The notes under the pieces: model-generated
Told to the model about the DNA's origin: nothing
The model's input: only the letters and a program-made list of their open reading frames with translations
Database searches by the model: none
Shown: positions 34,049-44,459 of the stretch, one piece after another
Layout of the letters: the number at the start of each line of letters is the position of its first letter
Numbering within the stretch: position 1 is the stretch's first letter
From: Typha latifolia
Lineage: Eukaryota; Streptophyta; Magnoliopsida; Poales; Typhaceae
Direction of reading: 5' to 3'
Length of the DNA stretch: 64,000 nt
Assembly (NCBI GenBank): GCA_019914945.1
Contig: CM034110.1
Coordinates: 2,299,001-2,363,000, forward strand
Position numbers and translations under genes: made by a program

Positions 34049-34722
34049 TGTTACGATCTTGCACGGAACTTTAAGATAAGATCCCGAAATATCCCGCCGT
34101 TGGATCACTGTGAAATTTTGATATGTTGTAGGCCCGGAAAAGAGCTTTCCAACGGATCTAGTTTGAGGCGAATCGGAGTTGGGGATCTCGAGATATCGTT
34201 CGTTTAGTAGACGAACGTCAGGATACTCTGTTTTTGGATTCCGTGGATGAAGGCACGAAATCCTGGGTAATGGTGGATTGTGGAGGGCCGGTGTTGATGG
34301 GGTGGCACCGGTGTAAAAGTGATGGTGGAAGGGTTATGGATGATGGAAAAGTTAGGGATAGCGATGGATAAATTGGAAGAAGGGGAAGAAGAGGGCCACT
34401 CCTAAGGGACTAGGGTGATTGGCCTGTCGAGGGAGATTAGAAGCGGCGTCGCCGGGGAGATTGAGGGAACGGGAGCGAAGAAGATGAAGGAGGCAAGGCA
34501 AACTCAATTCTCAATATTCAAATCCCAATTTTGGTTGCCCTACACATACTTTTATAGGATAACCAACAACTCAATCTTATCCTAAAACACAATCTTATCC
34601 TAAAACTCAATCTTATCCTAAAACACAATCTTATCCTAAAACTCAATCTTATCCTAAAACTCAATCTTATCCTAAAATAAATCCAAACTCGAGACGACGT
34701 CGGTGAAGTCCGAATCGTATCA
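34049..34722 (-). repeat. LTR of element F
   Basis: The 674-bp LTR starts TGATACGATTCGGAC on the minus strand and ends GATCGTAACA at 34,049, next to the innermost PBS copy. It is related to the LTRs of element G in its U5 half and first ~50 bp, but the TTCGAA palindrome block of G is missing and an 18-bp minisatellite sits in the U3 half. Confidence 0.85.
34570..34677. repeat. 18-bp minisatellite, six units
   Basis: Six tandem copies of CTCAATCTTATCCTAAAA or its CACAATC variant lie in the U3 half of element F's LTR, about where sister LTRs carry their palindrome block. Confidence 0.9.
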
Positions 34723-34838
34723 GTGATACATATAGTAGTAGAAAAAGAATCATAATAATAATACATAAGCTATCTTGAAAAATAAATAATTTTCTTTTCT
34801 CTTATATAGAATTTCAAAATCCATATATACTAAATTAG

Positions 34839-35185
34839 AATCATAAATTATTCATATTAACTTATTTTGAATAAATCAATATAAAATAAATCAAACTCCG
34901 CTAAAAGTATATTTTCATAGAAATCAAATCATAAATCATTCATATTAACACAATCCGAATAAATCAGTATAAAACGAATCTCCACTAAAGTGTATTATCA
35001 TGAAAATCAAATTATAAATCACTTATAATATCTCAATTTAAATAAATTAATATAAAACAAATCAATCTCTACTAAAAATGTACTATCATGGAAATCGAAT
35101 CATAAATCATTTATAATATCCCAATTTGAATAAATCAATATAAAAGCAGTCGATCTCTGCCAAAACTGTACTATCATGAAAACCT
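34839..35185. repeat. Four-unit 83-88 bp tandem repeat
   Basis: Units start with AATCATAAATCATT-like sequence at about 34,839, 34,927, 35,010 and 35,098. Each continues through an AATAAATCAATATAAAA-type segment to a TACTATCATGGAAATC-type end. The units are clearly diverged. They lie in the AT-rich host sequence to the right of element F. Confidence 0.75.
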
Positions 35186-37660
35186 ACCAAAACTGATAAA
35201 ATGCCATATTGTCTCATTAATGGGTACTCTGACCCGTGGCCACATCGCACTACCTAGTCATCATCGAGATGGCGCCCGGGACTTTTCTAGATAGTCGATC
35301 CGTCTAGTGTTACAATAAGTACTATACAGCCCTACTGATTTTTCCACTAGCCGTTGAGAAAGATTAGAGTCACCAGGACAAAAATTTAGGGAGCTTTTCC
35401 CTAATCCCACTAGAGTCACTTGGTAGCACGTCGCAATGTTACATTCTAAGAATCTTTTCCTTGGAATTATCTTATTGAAAACAAATTGGGTTCTAGATCT
35501 CACTTTTATCAGTATTCAACTTTACTAATTCATTCTAAATTTCAAGTATCAAATTTCTCAATTGCCAAAATTCTCAATTCTTCAAATACAATATATACAC
35601 GAATAATCCATAAATTCAAATACTACTATTTCCTCTAATTTATATATAATATAAGTCATTCTTAATAGGTCAGAAAACACGAATAAATAATAATCTAATA
35701 TTTAATCTTGTAAAATTTCACGTCTCAAAAACAATATCTTATTTTTGATCATATTCTAAAAAAATAAAGATCTCTTATATTTTATTTATAGAAAATAAAA
35801 TATATTAGCATAAAGATCTCCTCTATTATTTTCTGAAAATAAAATATAATAATAAATATTTTTTTTACAAATCCGAAATTCCTTTAAATTGAAGTAATTC
35901 CAATTTATATCTTATTTTCTGTAATAAAAATAAATACTATGAAATCTGAAAAATAATAAAAATAAAATCCCTTTTTTTTTCCAAGAATGATAAATAAGAA
36001 TTTTCTATAAAATACAAAATCTTAATATTTCTATTTCTTTATTGAAAATCCTTAAAATAATGAATTTCTTACATCATCATATTATAAAATCAAACAGGAT
36101 AAGAATAAACATAAAGATATTTATAATTCATCAAACATTTATAATTCACCGAAAGCAAAATTACTTTGGAGGATCGAACATTTCTGTAATAGAAATATGG
36201 AAGTAGATCTCATCAAATAATGTACCATTGGAAATCCAATCACTCCACAATTTTGGGGTTTATAAAGAATTTTTTTTTTTTTTTGAAGCTTTATCAAATC
36301 ACATACATTGAGAATTTTATGGTGCTACTATAAACATAGAATACTCTCCCTGTAATTCATCACATACATTGAGAATTTTACTTTATCATCATCTGTAATT
36401 CATGTTTCACATTATTCCTTTTATTTAGTGTCAAAAATATTAATTCTATAATCATTTATTTTCTAAAATACTCCATATCTGCTTGAAACATCAAATAAAA
36501 GAAATAAATATTTATTATACTAATGAGTGAAAATGACTATTAGATAATATATAAATGAACAAGAAATTATATAATAATACCTATGTAAAATTATTGGTCA
36601 ATTTTAATCCATCCCAAAATTGCATATATTTTATTGTAAATATGCCGCATGAGCAGCTGCAATAGAGAACAATAATCTATAAGTTGGATCATAATATAAC
36701 TAAACAAAATAGAAAATTCCCGGAAAGAAACATATCAGTTTGTTGTGAAATATTCTTGAAGACATTAATTGTCCACTCTACAATATTGAGATGATTATAA
36801 TTTTCTTTCAATTTAGATGACTAATTAATTGTTATGATCACACAATATTGTATGCCAATTCTCTACATAATAATTATTAGTTTTCTATAATAACATCATT
36901 GAATAATTTATAAAATTTAGTATATAAAATATACATACTAAGTTATTATAGCTTCTTCATAATAATTTATACCAAAGGCTAAGGAGTTCAATATTTGAAA
37001 CTCTTTATGTAAGATATGTAGGACAGCAACAAATCAATAATTATTATTTTGATTCATTAGGATAAAGACCTGCAAATTGAATCAATAATATAAGACATTT
37101 ATAGCTTAAAAAAATATACATTGAATTTATCATGTCACTTCTAAGATAACTATCACCGATCTTCTTGATTCGTGATTCAATTCTTTTGCTACATTTCTGA
37201 TTAATTTTATAATTTTTCCCCAATCCATGCAACAATTGATATTGGTATGTGCTTTCATACAAAACATGTGACCTAGCCGTGCTTTTATCATAGTTCAATA
37301 TTTTTACACATAAATTAATAACCTAACAATAATCAAACAACTAATTGGTCTTTTATGCTAGGAAATCAGTATAAGAAAACATTGCAACTAAATACCTCAT
37401 TTGGTATCCATTTATTCATATTATCTTCATTAACATATGTAACCAGGCAATCCATCCATATACCCTTCAGCTTAATATCTTCCATAATAATAATATATTA
37501 ATATGAAAATGCATGCATCATCATGTACTCGATAGGAACAATTTCTTTGGATGTGAAGATCTTGGAACATTGACAACTTATGTCTTTTACATCATCACTT
37601 TTTTATCTATTCCAATGTTCTGCATATCTGCGACATTTTCATATTCAAATGTAAGATTTT
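35186..37660. other. AT-rich stretch without recognised genes
   Basis: The first ~330 bp look like the GC-richer part of an LTR (GGGTACTCTGACCCGTGGCC). The rest is strongly AT-rich. On the minus strand, a short exon-like segment near 37,400-37,485 (MEDIKLKGIWMDC followed by a GT) and an 84-codon frame at 37,044-37,298 could be remnants of an intron-containing gene, but no family was recognised and splice joins do not resolve. Confidence 0.3.
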
Positions 37661-38528
37661 TGATACATTTAGTTCGGATCTTTTCTTATTGCATTAGTTA
37701 TTTATTTTTATTAAATTAAATTTTCTGCAGGTCACGTTCGAACGCGATTGGGGGCGCGTTCAAATGCCTTTGTGAATGCCTGCATCAGGTTCACAAATAC
37801 AGAGAATGAGAAATGCACATTCGAATGCGGTCGGGCATGTTTGAACGCCACATTTGAATGCGGTAGGGCGCGTTCGAACGCCACGTTTGAACGCCTGCAT
37901 CGCGTTCACACATACAGAGAACACCTTTTGTGCGTTCGAACGTGATCGACATGAATCTTTTGGAATTAGGATTAATAATTATATTTTGGCTTGTTAGCTA
38001 GCCTCTATAAAGGTGTGGTTGGCAGCCAAATTCAGAATGCTATTGAATTATTAATTTTTTGTCTCTTATCTTCTCTCTATTCTCTCTACCCTAATCTCCC
38101 TCCTCCCTCTTCACCAACCTAACACCTCTACCGTTGGCAAAGTCTCTCCTAACTTCTAATCCCCCTCGACTGTCGAGTCCTCCCTCTTTTTTGGGATCTC
38201 GACCACTTCTTTCCCTTCGTCTATATCCCTTAAACTACACCACACATCCACCCTCATCTCTATTATCATCCATAACCCTAACTTCCACTCCACCCGTGAC
38301 CACCACCATCACCCGCACTAAATCGTACTTTAGTCCCAATTTCAGTTCAAATCTGTGTGTGAAGGGCGTAAATAGGAAAGCGTAGATAAGGGAGTTAAGG
38401 ATCGATTCCACTTGGTTTCATAATTTTCTGAATACGAGAGAATATTTGGTGAATATTTTCCCTTGGTTGCACGGACTGCTTCCTATGATTAATTTAGATC
38501 TTAAAGGAATTGTTCCGTAGCTCTATCA
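37661..38528 (+). repeat. 5' LTR of element E
   Basis: The 868-bp LTR starts TGATACATTTAGTTCGG and ends CCGTAGCTCTATCA. The U3 part (37,735-37,945) carries repeated TTCGAA-centred palindromes in a GCGTTCGAACGC context. A TATA-like TATATTTTGG lies near 37,980 and the U5 part ends next to the PBS array. It matches the minus-strand LTRs at 20,160, 48,400 and 55,313. Confidence 0.82.
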
Positions 38529-38600
38529 TTGGTATATGAGCATATCTTTTGGTACCTTAGACCCTATTAGTTGGTATCATAGCCTATCAAGTTTGGTACC

Positions 38601-39527
38601 TGATACGATCTCCCCTTTGGTCCAAGGCTCAATCTATTACGATTTTCAAATCTGGACAGGATTTGATATGGAACTTTGAAAATAGATCTTGAAAGATTCT
38701 GCCATCGGATCGACGTGAGATTTGATATGTTGTAGCCCCAGAAAATATCTTTCCAACAAATTAAGTTTCAGGCGAATCGAATGTTGGGATCTCGAGATAT
38801 CATCCGATTACTAGATAAACATTGGGGCATTTGTCTTAGGATCCGTGGATGGAGGCACGAAATTCTTGAAGATGGTGGAGGTTGGTGGACCGGCATTAGC
38901 GAGCTGGCACCGGTGAATAAGTGGTGGTGGAAAGGTTATGGGTGATGGAAGGGGTTAGGGCAAGGTGATAGATAGATTGGAAGAAGGTGGAGGAGTGGGC
39001 TGCCCTTAAGGGACTAGGGTGATTGACCGGTCGAGAGAGGCTAGAAGCGGCGACGTCGGGGAACAAGAGAACAAGAGATAAAAAGACGAAGGAGACAAGG
39101 CAAAACTCAATTCATTCAATAATTGATTCCATGGTTGCCATCCACACCTTTAGAGGCTAACCAAACAATTCAAAAATAGTAATTATTAACCCTAAAATAG
39201 TAGATTTTCGTCGACCGCGTTTGAACGCGCCTGATCGCATTCGAATGCACATATTTCACACTCTCTGGATGTGCAAACGCGATGCAGGCATTCGTAGGCA
39301 CGTTCGAATGCACATATTTTGCACTCTCTGGATGTGTGAACCTAATCTAGGCGTTCACAAGCGCGTTTGAACGCACTCCACCCACGTTCGAACGCACTCC
39401 ACCCACGTTCGAACACAACATATAGAAAACTTATTTTTTTCAATAATTAAACCTAAAATAAAAAATAAAGACATCCCTAAAGTGTATCCATGCTCGAGAT
39501 GACATCAGTGAAGTCCGAATCGTATCA
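38601..39527 (-). repeat. 3' LTR of element G
   Basis: The 927-bp LTR runs from TGATACGATCTCCCCTTTGG to CCGAATCGTATCA on the plus strand. TTCGAA-type palindromes lie at about 39,215-39,420, including a local duplication of a GCACTCCACCCACGTTCGAA segment. Confidence 0.9.
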
Positions 39528-39544
39528 ATCCACCACGCTTCCGC

Positions 39545-40740
39545 AACCTTGTTCTCAAGGTTTGAAATTAAGGAAGCGATCTTTGAACCATGACTCAAGC
39601 TCCTCCATGATTTGATCCTCTGCATTGGTTCCCCACATATCTAAAAATAGAGGAAGGGTTGGTGCTGAAAAGGAGGCGAGCTCACTTGTGTCCGGTTTGC
39701 GCGAAAGGGCATCGGCCGCTCGGTTCTCGATCCCCTTTTTGTAGACTAGTTCGTAGTCATACCCAAGGAGTTTCATGACCCATCGTTGCTGTGCTGGGGT
39801 GTGCACACATTGTCCCATGAAGTAGGGTAAGCTACGCTTAAACCATTGGCCAATCAAGTAGGGTCACCATTTGGTGACGGCATGTAGAATTGCTAGCATT
39901 TTGTGCTCATAGGTGGATAGCTGTTGCGACCGGTTTGACAATGCCTTGCTTATATATGCCACGGCCTGCCCTCTTGCATGAAAACAGCTCCAATGCCATC
40001 ACTCGAAGCGTCGCATTCCACCACAAAGGGCTTGTTGAAATCCGGTAGTTCTAGAATCGGTGCGGTAGACATGGCTGTCTTCAATGCTTCGAAGGCCTCT
40101 GTCGCCTTGCCCATCCATTGAAGCCCTCCTTTTATGAGTAAGGAGGTCAGCGGGGCAGCAATCTTGCCATAGTTGGCAATGAATCGCCGGTAGTACCCCG
40201 TCAACCCAAGGAATCCCCTCAATTCCTATTGATTAGTGGGAATCGGCCAAGTCCACCATATTCTTGATCTTGCTTGGATAGGCTTCCACTCCTCTCGCTG
40301 AGATTATATGTCCCAAGTACTCCACTCATGGCTCTCCCCAAAGGCACTTGCTCATCTTGACTTTTAACTGGTTTTGTCGCAAGATATTCAACACCTCACG
40401 CACATGCCGCAAGTGCTCGCTCCAATTTTTGCTATACACTAGAATATCGTCAAAGAAGATGAGCACGTACCGATGCAAGAGCAAGCGGAAAAGGTCATTC
40501 ATTAGCTCTTTGAAGGTAGACAGTGCATTGGTCAGCCCAAACGACAAGACTCGAAACTCATAGTGGCTATCGTGAGTTCGAAATGCCATTTTGTGCACAT
40601 CTTCCGGCTCGACACAGATTTGATGGTACCCCACTCTTAAGTCAAGTTTGCTAAAATAAGCTGACCTTGTAAGTTCATCCAGCAACTCCTCGATCACCAA
40701 TATTGGATATCGGTCTTTGACGGTGATCGCATTCAAGGCT
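39545..40740 (-). pseudogene. Element G reverse transcriptase and RNase H
   Basis: RT reads from about 40,740: VKDRYPILVIEELLDEL, FSKLDLRVGYHQI, FRVLSFGLTNA, then LIFFDDILVYS with both catalytic aspartates kept. RNase H follows ([10 protein letters not shown] at about 40,220, [17 protein letters not shown]) and its C-terminal part includes QCVHTPAQQRWVMKLLGYDY and ENRAADALSRKPDTSELA. Directly after this the frame runs into DQIMEELESWFKDRFLNFKP, which in relative J is the extreme polyprotein C-terminus after the chromodomain. Integrase has thus been removed. A stop at 40,226 and frame changes disable the rest. Confidence 0.88.
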
Positions 40741-41000
40741 CGGTAGTCGACGCAAAATCACCAACTCCCGTCTTTCTTTCGAACCAGCAGCACCGGCGAT
40801 GAGTAGGCACTTCTACTCAGTTGAATAATCTCTTGCTCTAGCATCTCCATCACCAAATTGCTGATCTCTTCCTTCTGGACATGTGGGGACTAATAGGGCC
40901 GAACATTTGCTGGTTCAGCCCTTGGAATGATCTAGATGCGATAGTCGTGCCGACGGGTCAGCGGCAGTCCTCGGGGTTCCTCGAAGAGATCCTTGAATTC

Positions 41001-41669
41001 CTACAGCAGCTCTTGCATGTCAGCGGCTATTTCCCTTAGTGGTGGATGTTCTAGTTTAGCAACAGCCATTTGCAATAGTAGAGCTTGGTCCCCTGTACAA
41101 GGAAGTCCCAAAAGTGGTTGCAATATCGGCCCTTGCCACGGTTGGTTTTCATCCAGCAGCACTCTTTGACCATTCCTCCGAAATGTAAGTGTGAGGTTTG
41201 AAAAATCAAATGTTACGGGCCCTAAGCTTTGAAGCCATTGGGTCCCTAAGACAATGTCGGCACCTCGCAATGCCAACGGATAAAGATCCAATGTGAAAGT
41301 TTGGCCTTGCACTTTCAATTCCACACCTCCACAAATAAAATCTGCCCGCAATGTGGTGCCATCTCTAATTGTCACATCGAACCCTTCTGTGGGTTCCGAC
41401 TCGAGCTCAATCTTTCTAAGAAGCCTCTTGTCAATGAAGTTGTGGGTGGTGTCAATCAAGATTCTCACTGTGGTTTTCTTGACTACACCGTTCACCCGCA
41501 AAGTCTTTGGCGCGGCTGTCCTTGAATATACGTGGAGAGAGATTTCGGCTATCATGTCCTCCACGGGTTGCTCCTCAACTACTCCTTGATGTCCAGCCAC
41601 ACCTTCATCTTTAGTTGCAAACTCATCCTCCACATCCTCCAATCTGTCGAATAGCTTCACTAATCCCAT
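41001..41669 (-). pseudogene. Element G aspartic protease with active-site loss
   Basis: A 222-codon open segment contains the retropepsin region. Fragment E/J-type relatives at 57,527-57,665 read LIDSGSTHNF; here it reads LIDTTHNF, a loss of three residues and gain of one that removes the catalytic DSG triplet while keeping frame. GFDVTIRDGTTLRADF and a GADIVLGTQWLQSLGPV segment follow, matching the second half of the domain. The rest leads into the linker before RT. The protease would process the polyprotein; this copy should be inactive. Confidence 0.85.
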
Positions 41670-41735
41670 CGGTTTAGCACAGCGATGTCCGGGTACAAAC
41701 TTCTCATCACAACGAAAGCATATGCCTTTGACTCT

Positions 41736-42980
41736 TCAGTCCTCCACTTGAGCATGTGTGAGTGCTCGTCCCGGACCTCTAGGTGCGTATTTTACATCTT
41801 GGGATGGCTTCAGGGGTGCTCGAGGAGGCACTGTTGCAGAAATGGTCGTTGATACACCGGTAACATTTCCTGCCGCTATGGTTGGTTGAACCAGATTACG
41901 GCTTCCTTGGCTCGTCCAATTTTGTTTCAGGTGTAACTTTATGACCCGATGTTTGTCTTCCATGAGCACCGCATCTTTGGAGGCCTCCTTTAAGGTTCTA
42001 AGCCTTAAAACCCTCACGTCGGCTTGTATGTCTTCCCGCAGCCCAGAGATGAAGGTGCTGCGAAGTTGCTGATCCGTTCATAGGGGTTGGCATCGGCTAC
42101 TTATCCTCTCAAATTCTTCTTGGTATGCCCCAACCGTGGTCCTTTGCACCATCTTTGAGAGGAGAGCATCGAAGTCTTCATACCCTGACGCTCCAAATCG
42201 TCGCATGATATCGATGTAAAAGTTGGCCCAAGTTTTAATCGTCTTACAAGCATTGGTTGCTCGAAACCAGTGAAGCGCCGCATCTTCAAGGTAGAAGCTC
42301 GCAAGCATCACCTTATATTCTTTCATTGTACGCTGGTACGCAAAGAATTGTTTCGCCCTATACAGCTAATCGATCAGATCGCCACCTTTGAACTTGGGAA
42401 ATTCAAGATGCACGATTTGCCCATAGATACCGTTGTCTCGATCCGGATCATGTCCAAGTCCTTGTCTAACCGGAGGAGGACGCACCATGAATGGTTGATA
42501 ATCCCTCCTTCGATTTTGATTAACTCGACGTGGTTCCGGTTTGTATTGCCCCGCCCATGGATCTAGATCTCCAAGGCGATCTCCATTGTTGTTCACTCGT
42601 TGGAGGGGCTCACCCGCAACTAGGCCTGGTGGAACCATCCTTGCTTGCCTTTGCCCATATGGTGCTGGCAACAAAGGCTCTTGTGGGCGCAAATTCTAAA
42701 TCGGTGGCGGCGGGTTCATGAGGGTGGACTCGCGTCGTGGAGCCGATTGTGCATTTCTGTTCGCCATGGCTTTCTTTGTCGCTCGTAGTTCCCGCATCAT
42801 CTCCATCATCATCTGGTTGTTGATGGCCATTTGTTCGGAAAGAGACCCAAACATGGCTTGAACGCTAGGCTGTTCCATATTCTGATTTGGTCGGGCGGTT
42901 CCGCAGGTGGAAGTCCCCGCAACCGTTTCCCTTTCCTCTATTGGGAGAATCTCTTCTTTCTCATCACGCCGTGTAGCCAT
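41736..42980 (-). pseudogene. Element G gag
   Basis: The likely start is Met at 42,980 (MATRRDEKEEILPIEERETV). It shares with F the SEQMAINNQMMMEMMRELRA segment, a proline-rich stretch, LEFPKFKGGDLID and the capsid segment ALHWFRATNA...FGASGYEDFDALLSKMVQRT, then the LKPSQDVKYAPRGPGRALT linker. Stops at about 42,692, 42,365 and 42,076 and frame changes break it. The zinc knuckle (around 41,690-41,735) is preserved as ICFRCDEKFVPGHRC in a shifted frame. Confidence 0.85.
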
Positions 42981-43023
42981 GGCTTTGATTGTCGTCATAG
43001 GAAGCACAGTCCAAGGAACGGTG

Positions 43024-43038
43024 GCTTTGAGACCAGCT
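43024..43038 (-). other. Single tRNA-iMet PBS of element G
   Basis: The minus strand reads AGCTGGTCTCAAAGCC next to the LTR end, a decayed form of TGGTATCAGAGCC. Unlike F and E, only one PBS copy is present. Confidence 0.75.
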
Positions 43039-43927
43039 TGATATGATCTCCCCTTTGGACCAAGGCTCGATCTATTCCAATTTTCAAATCTGGACAGGAT
43101 ATGACACAGAATTTTAAAAATAGATCTCAAAAGATGCCGCCATCAGATTGATGTGAGATTTTAAAAGTTGTAGCTCCAGAAAAAAGCTTTCCAAAAGGTC
43201 AAGTTTCAGATGAATCGGATATTGGGATCTTGAGATATCATCCGATTAGTGGACAAACATCGGGGCATCTGTCTTAGGATCCATGGATGGAGGCACAAAA
43301 TCCTTGATGATGATGGAGGTTGGTGGATCGGTGTTAGCGGGGTGGCACCGGTGAACAAGTGGTGGTGGAAGGGTTATGGGTGATGGAAGGGGTTAGGGCA
43401 AGGTGATAGATAGATTGGAAGAAGGGCGAGGAGTGGGCCGCCTCTAAGAGACTAGGGTGATTGGCTGGTCGAGGGAGGCTAGAAGCGGCGACGCCGGGGA
43501 ACGAGAGAACGAGAGAACGAGAGAGAAAAAGACGAAGGAGACAAGGCAAAACTCAATTCATTCAATAATTGATTCCATGGTTGCCATCCACACCTTTAGA
43601 GGCTAATCAAACAATTGAAAAATGGCAATTATTAACCCTAAAATAATAGATTTTCACCGACCGCGTTCGAACGCGCTCGATCGCATTCGAACGCACATAT
43701 TCCGCACTCTCTGGATGTGCGAACGCAATGCAGGCGTTCACAGGTGTGTTCGAACGCACAATTCACACTCTCTGGATGTGCGAACCTGATGTAGGCGTTC
43801 ACAAACGCGTTCGAACGTGACATAGAAAACTTATTTTTTTCATGAATTAAACCTAAAACAAGAAACAAAGACATCCCTAAAGTGTATCAATGCTCGAGAC
43901 GACATCGGTGAAGTGCGAATCGTATCA
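43039..43927 (-). repeat. 5' LTR of element G
   Basis: The 889-bp LTR runs from TGATATGATCTCCCC to GTGCGAATCGTATCA on the plus strand, followed by TSD GTACC. TTCGAA palindromes lie at about 43,660-43,820. Confidence 0.9.
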
Positions 43928-44193
43928 GTACCGTAGAACCCTATCAATTGGTATTAGAGCTAGACAAACCTCAGACCTCCATTAATAGTTGAAAGAAGGA
44001 AGATGATATCGATAAGGAGACTAATGGAGAGCACACTGACAAGGGAAGACTCAACCCACGATAACCCTAACCGTGAGGCTAATATGTTTGGAGCGATCAC
44101 GGCAGGACCGAGTCAACCAACGTCCATGGGTGTGAATATGGGCTTGGCGGATGAACTTAGGGGCATGTTACAAACATTGCTTCATAGAGTTGA

Positions 44194-44420
44194 TGTAACA
44201 ACCCAATCCCAAACAAAAACAAAAACAAAAAAAAAATTTCATGGGCATGACGCGATCGGCCACACTGTGGCCGGCCTCGTGCCCATGCCAGCTGCTCATG
44301 CAGCTTGGTGGGGCGCCACGCGCCTGCGGCCACTGCCGCAGCCAACCGGCTGCGGCTAGTTGGCCGTGGTAGGCCCCGACGCCGCCACTACTCCTCCTCC
44401 ACCACCTTCTCTCTCTCTCT

Positions 44421-44459
<39 letters not shown>

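Larger units (their letters stand above)
32337..34722 (-). mobile_element. One-LTR chromovirus derivative F with gag
   Basis: A 2,386-bp unit is flanked by perfect GTGAT duplications (32,332-32,336; 34,723-34,727) and has matching 7-bp ends TGATACG/CGTATCA. On the minus strand it reads: one LTR (34,722-34,049), seven PBS copies, gag with its zinc knuckle, then a 33-bp remnant of an LTR-end/PBS module at the left edge. The 3' LTR, protease, RT, RNase H and integrase are missing. Either it moved as a deleted derivative, or everything from gag to the last PBS unit of the 3' end was deleted after insertion. Confidence 0.85.
38601..43927 (-). mobile_element. Chromovirus G, two LTRs, integrase deleted
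   Basis: This minus-strand Ty3/gypsy element of 5,327 bp has perfect GTACC duplications (38,596-38,600; 43,928-43,932). Its 5' LTR is 43,927-43,039 and its 3' LTR 39,527-38,601. Internal order is PBS, gag, protease, RT, RNase H, then a short C-terminal tail and a polypurine-like tract. The integrase is absent. The LTRs differ at roughly one base in ten over the first 300 bases by eye, so the insertion is old. It is the only two-LTR element complete at both ends in the window. Confidence 0.9.
38529..43960 (+). repeat. Five-unit PBS array of E, split by element G
   Basis: After the LTR end, PBS-like units read TTGGTATATGAGC, TTTTGGTACCTTAGACC, GTTGGTATCATAGCC, and GTTTGGTACC interrupted by G then GTAGAACC. 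The last is TTGGTATTAGAGC at 43,948-43,960, just before the gag leader. The period is about 18-22 bp. G's target site GTACC lies inside the fourth unit. Confidence 0.75.

Noticed and set aside
37044..37298. 84-codon minus-strand frame as an exon
   Set aside because: Splice joins with the exon-like segment near 37,400-37,485 do not give a consistent frame, and no family was recognised.
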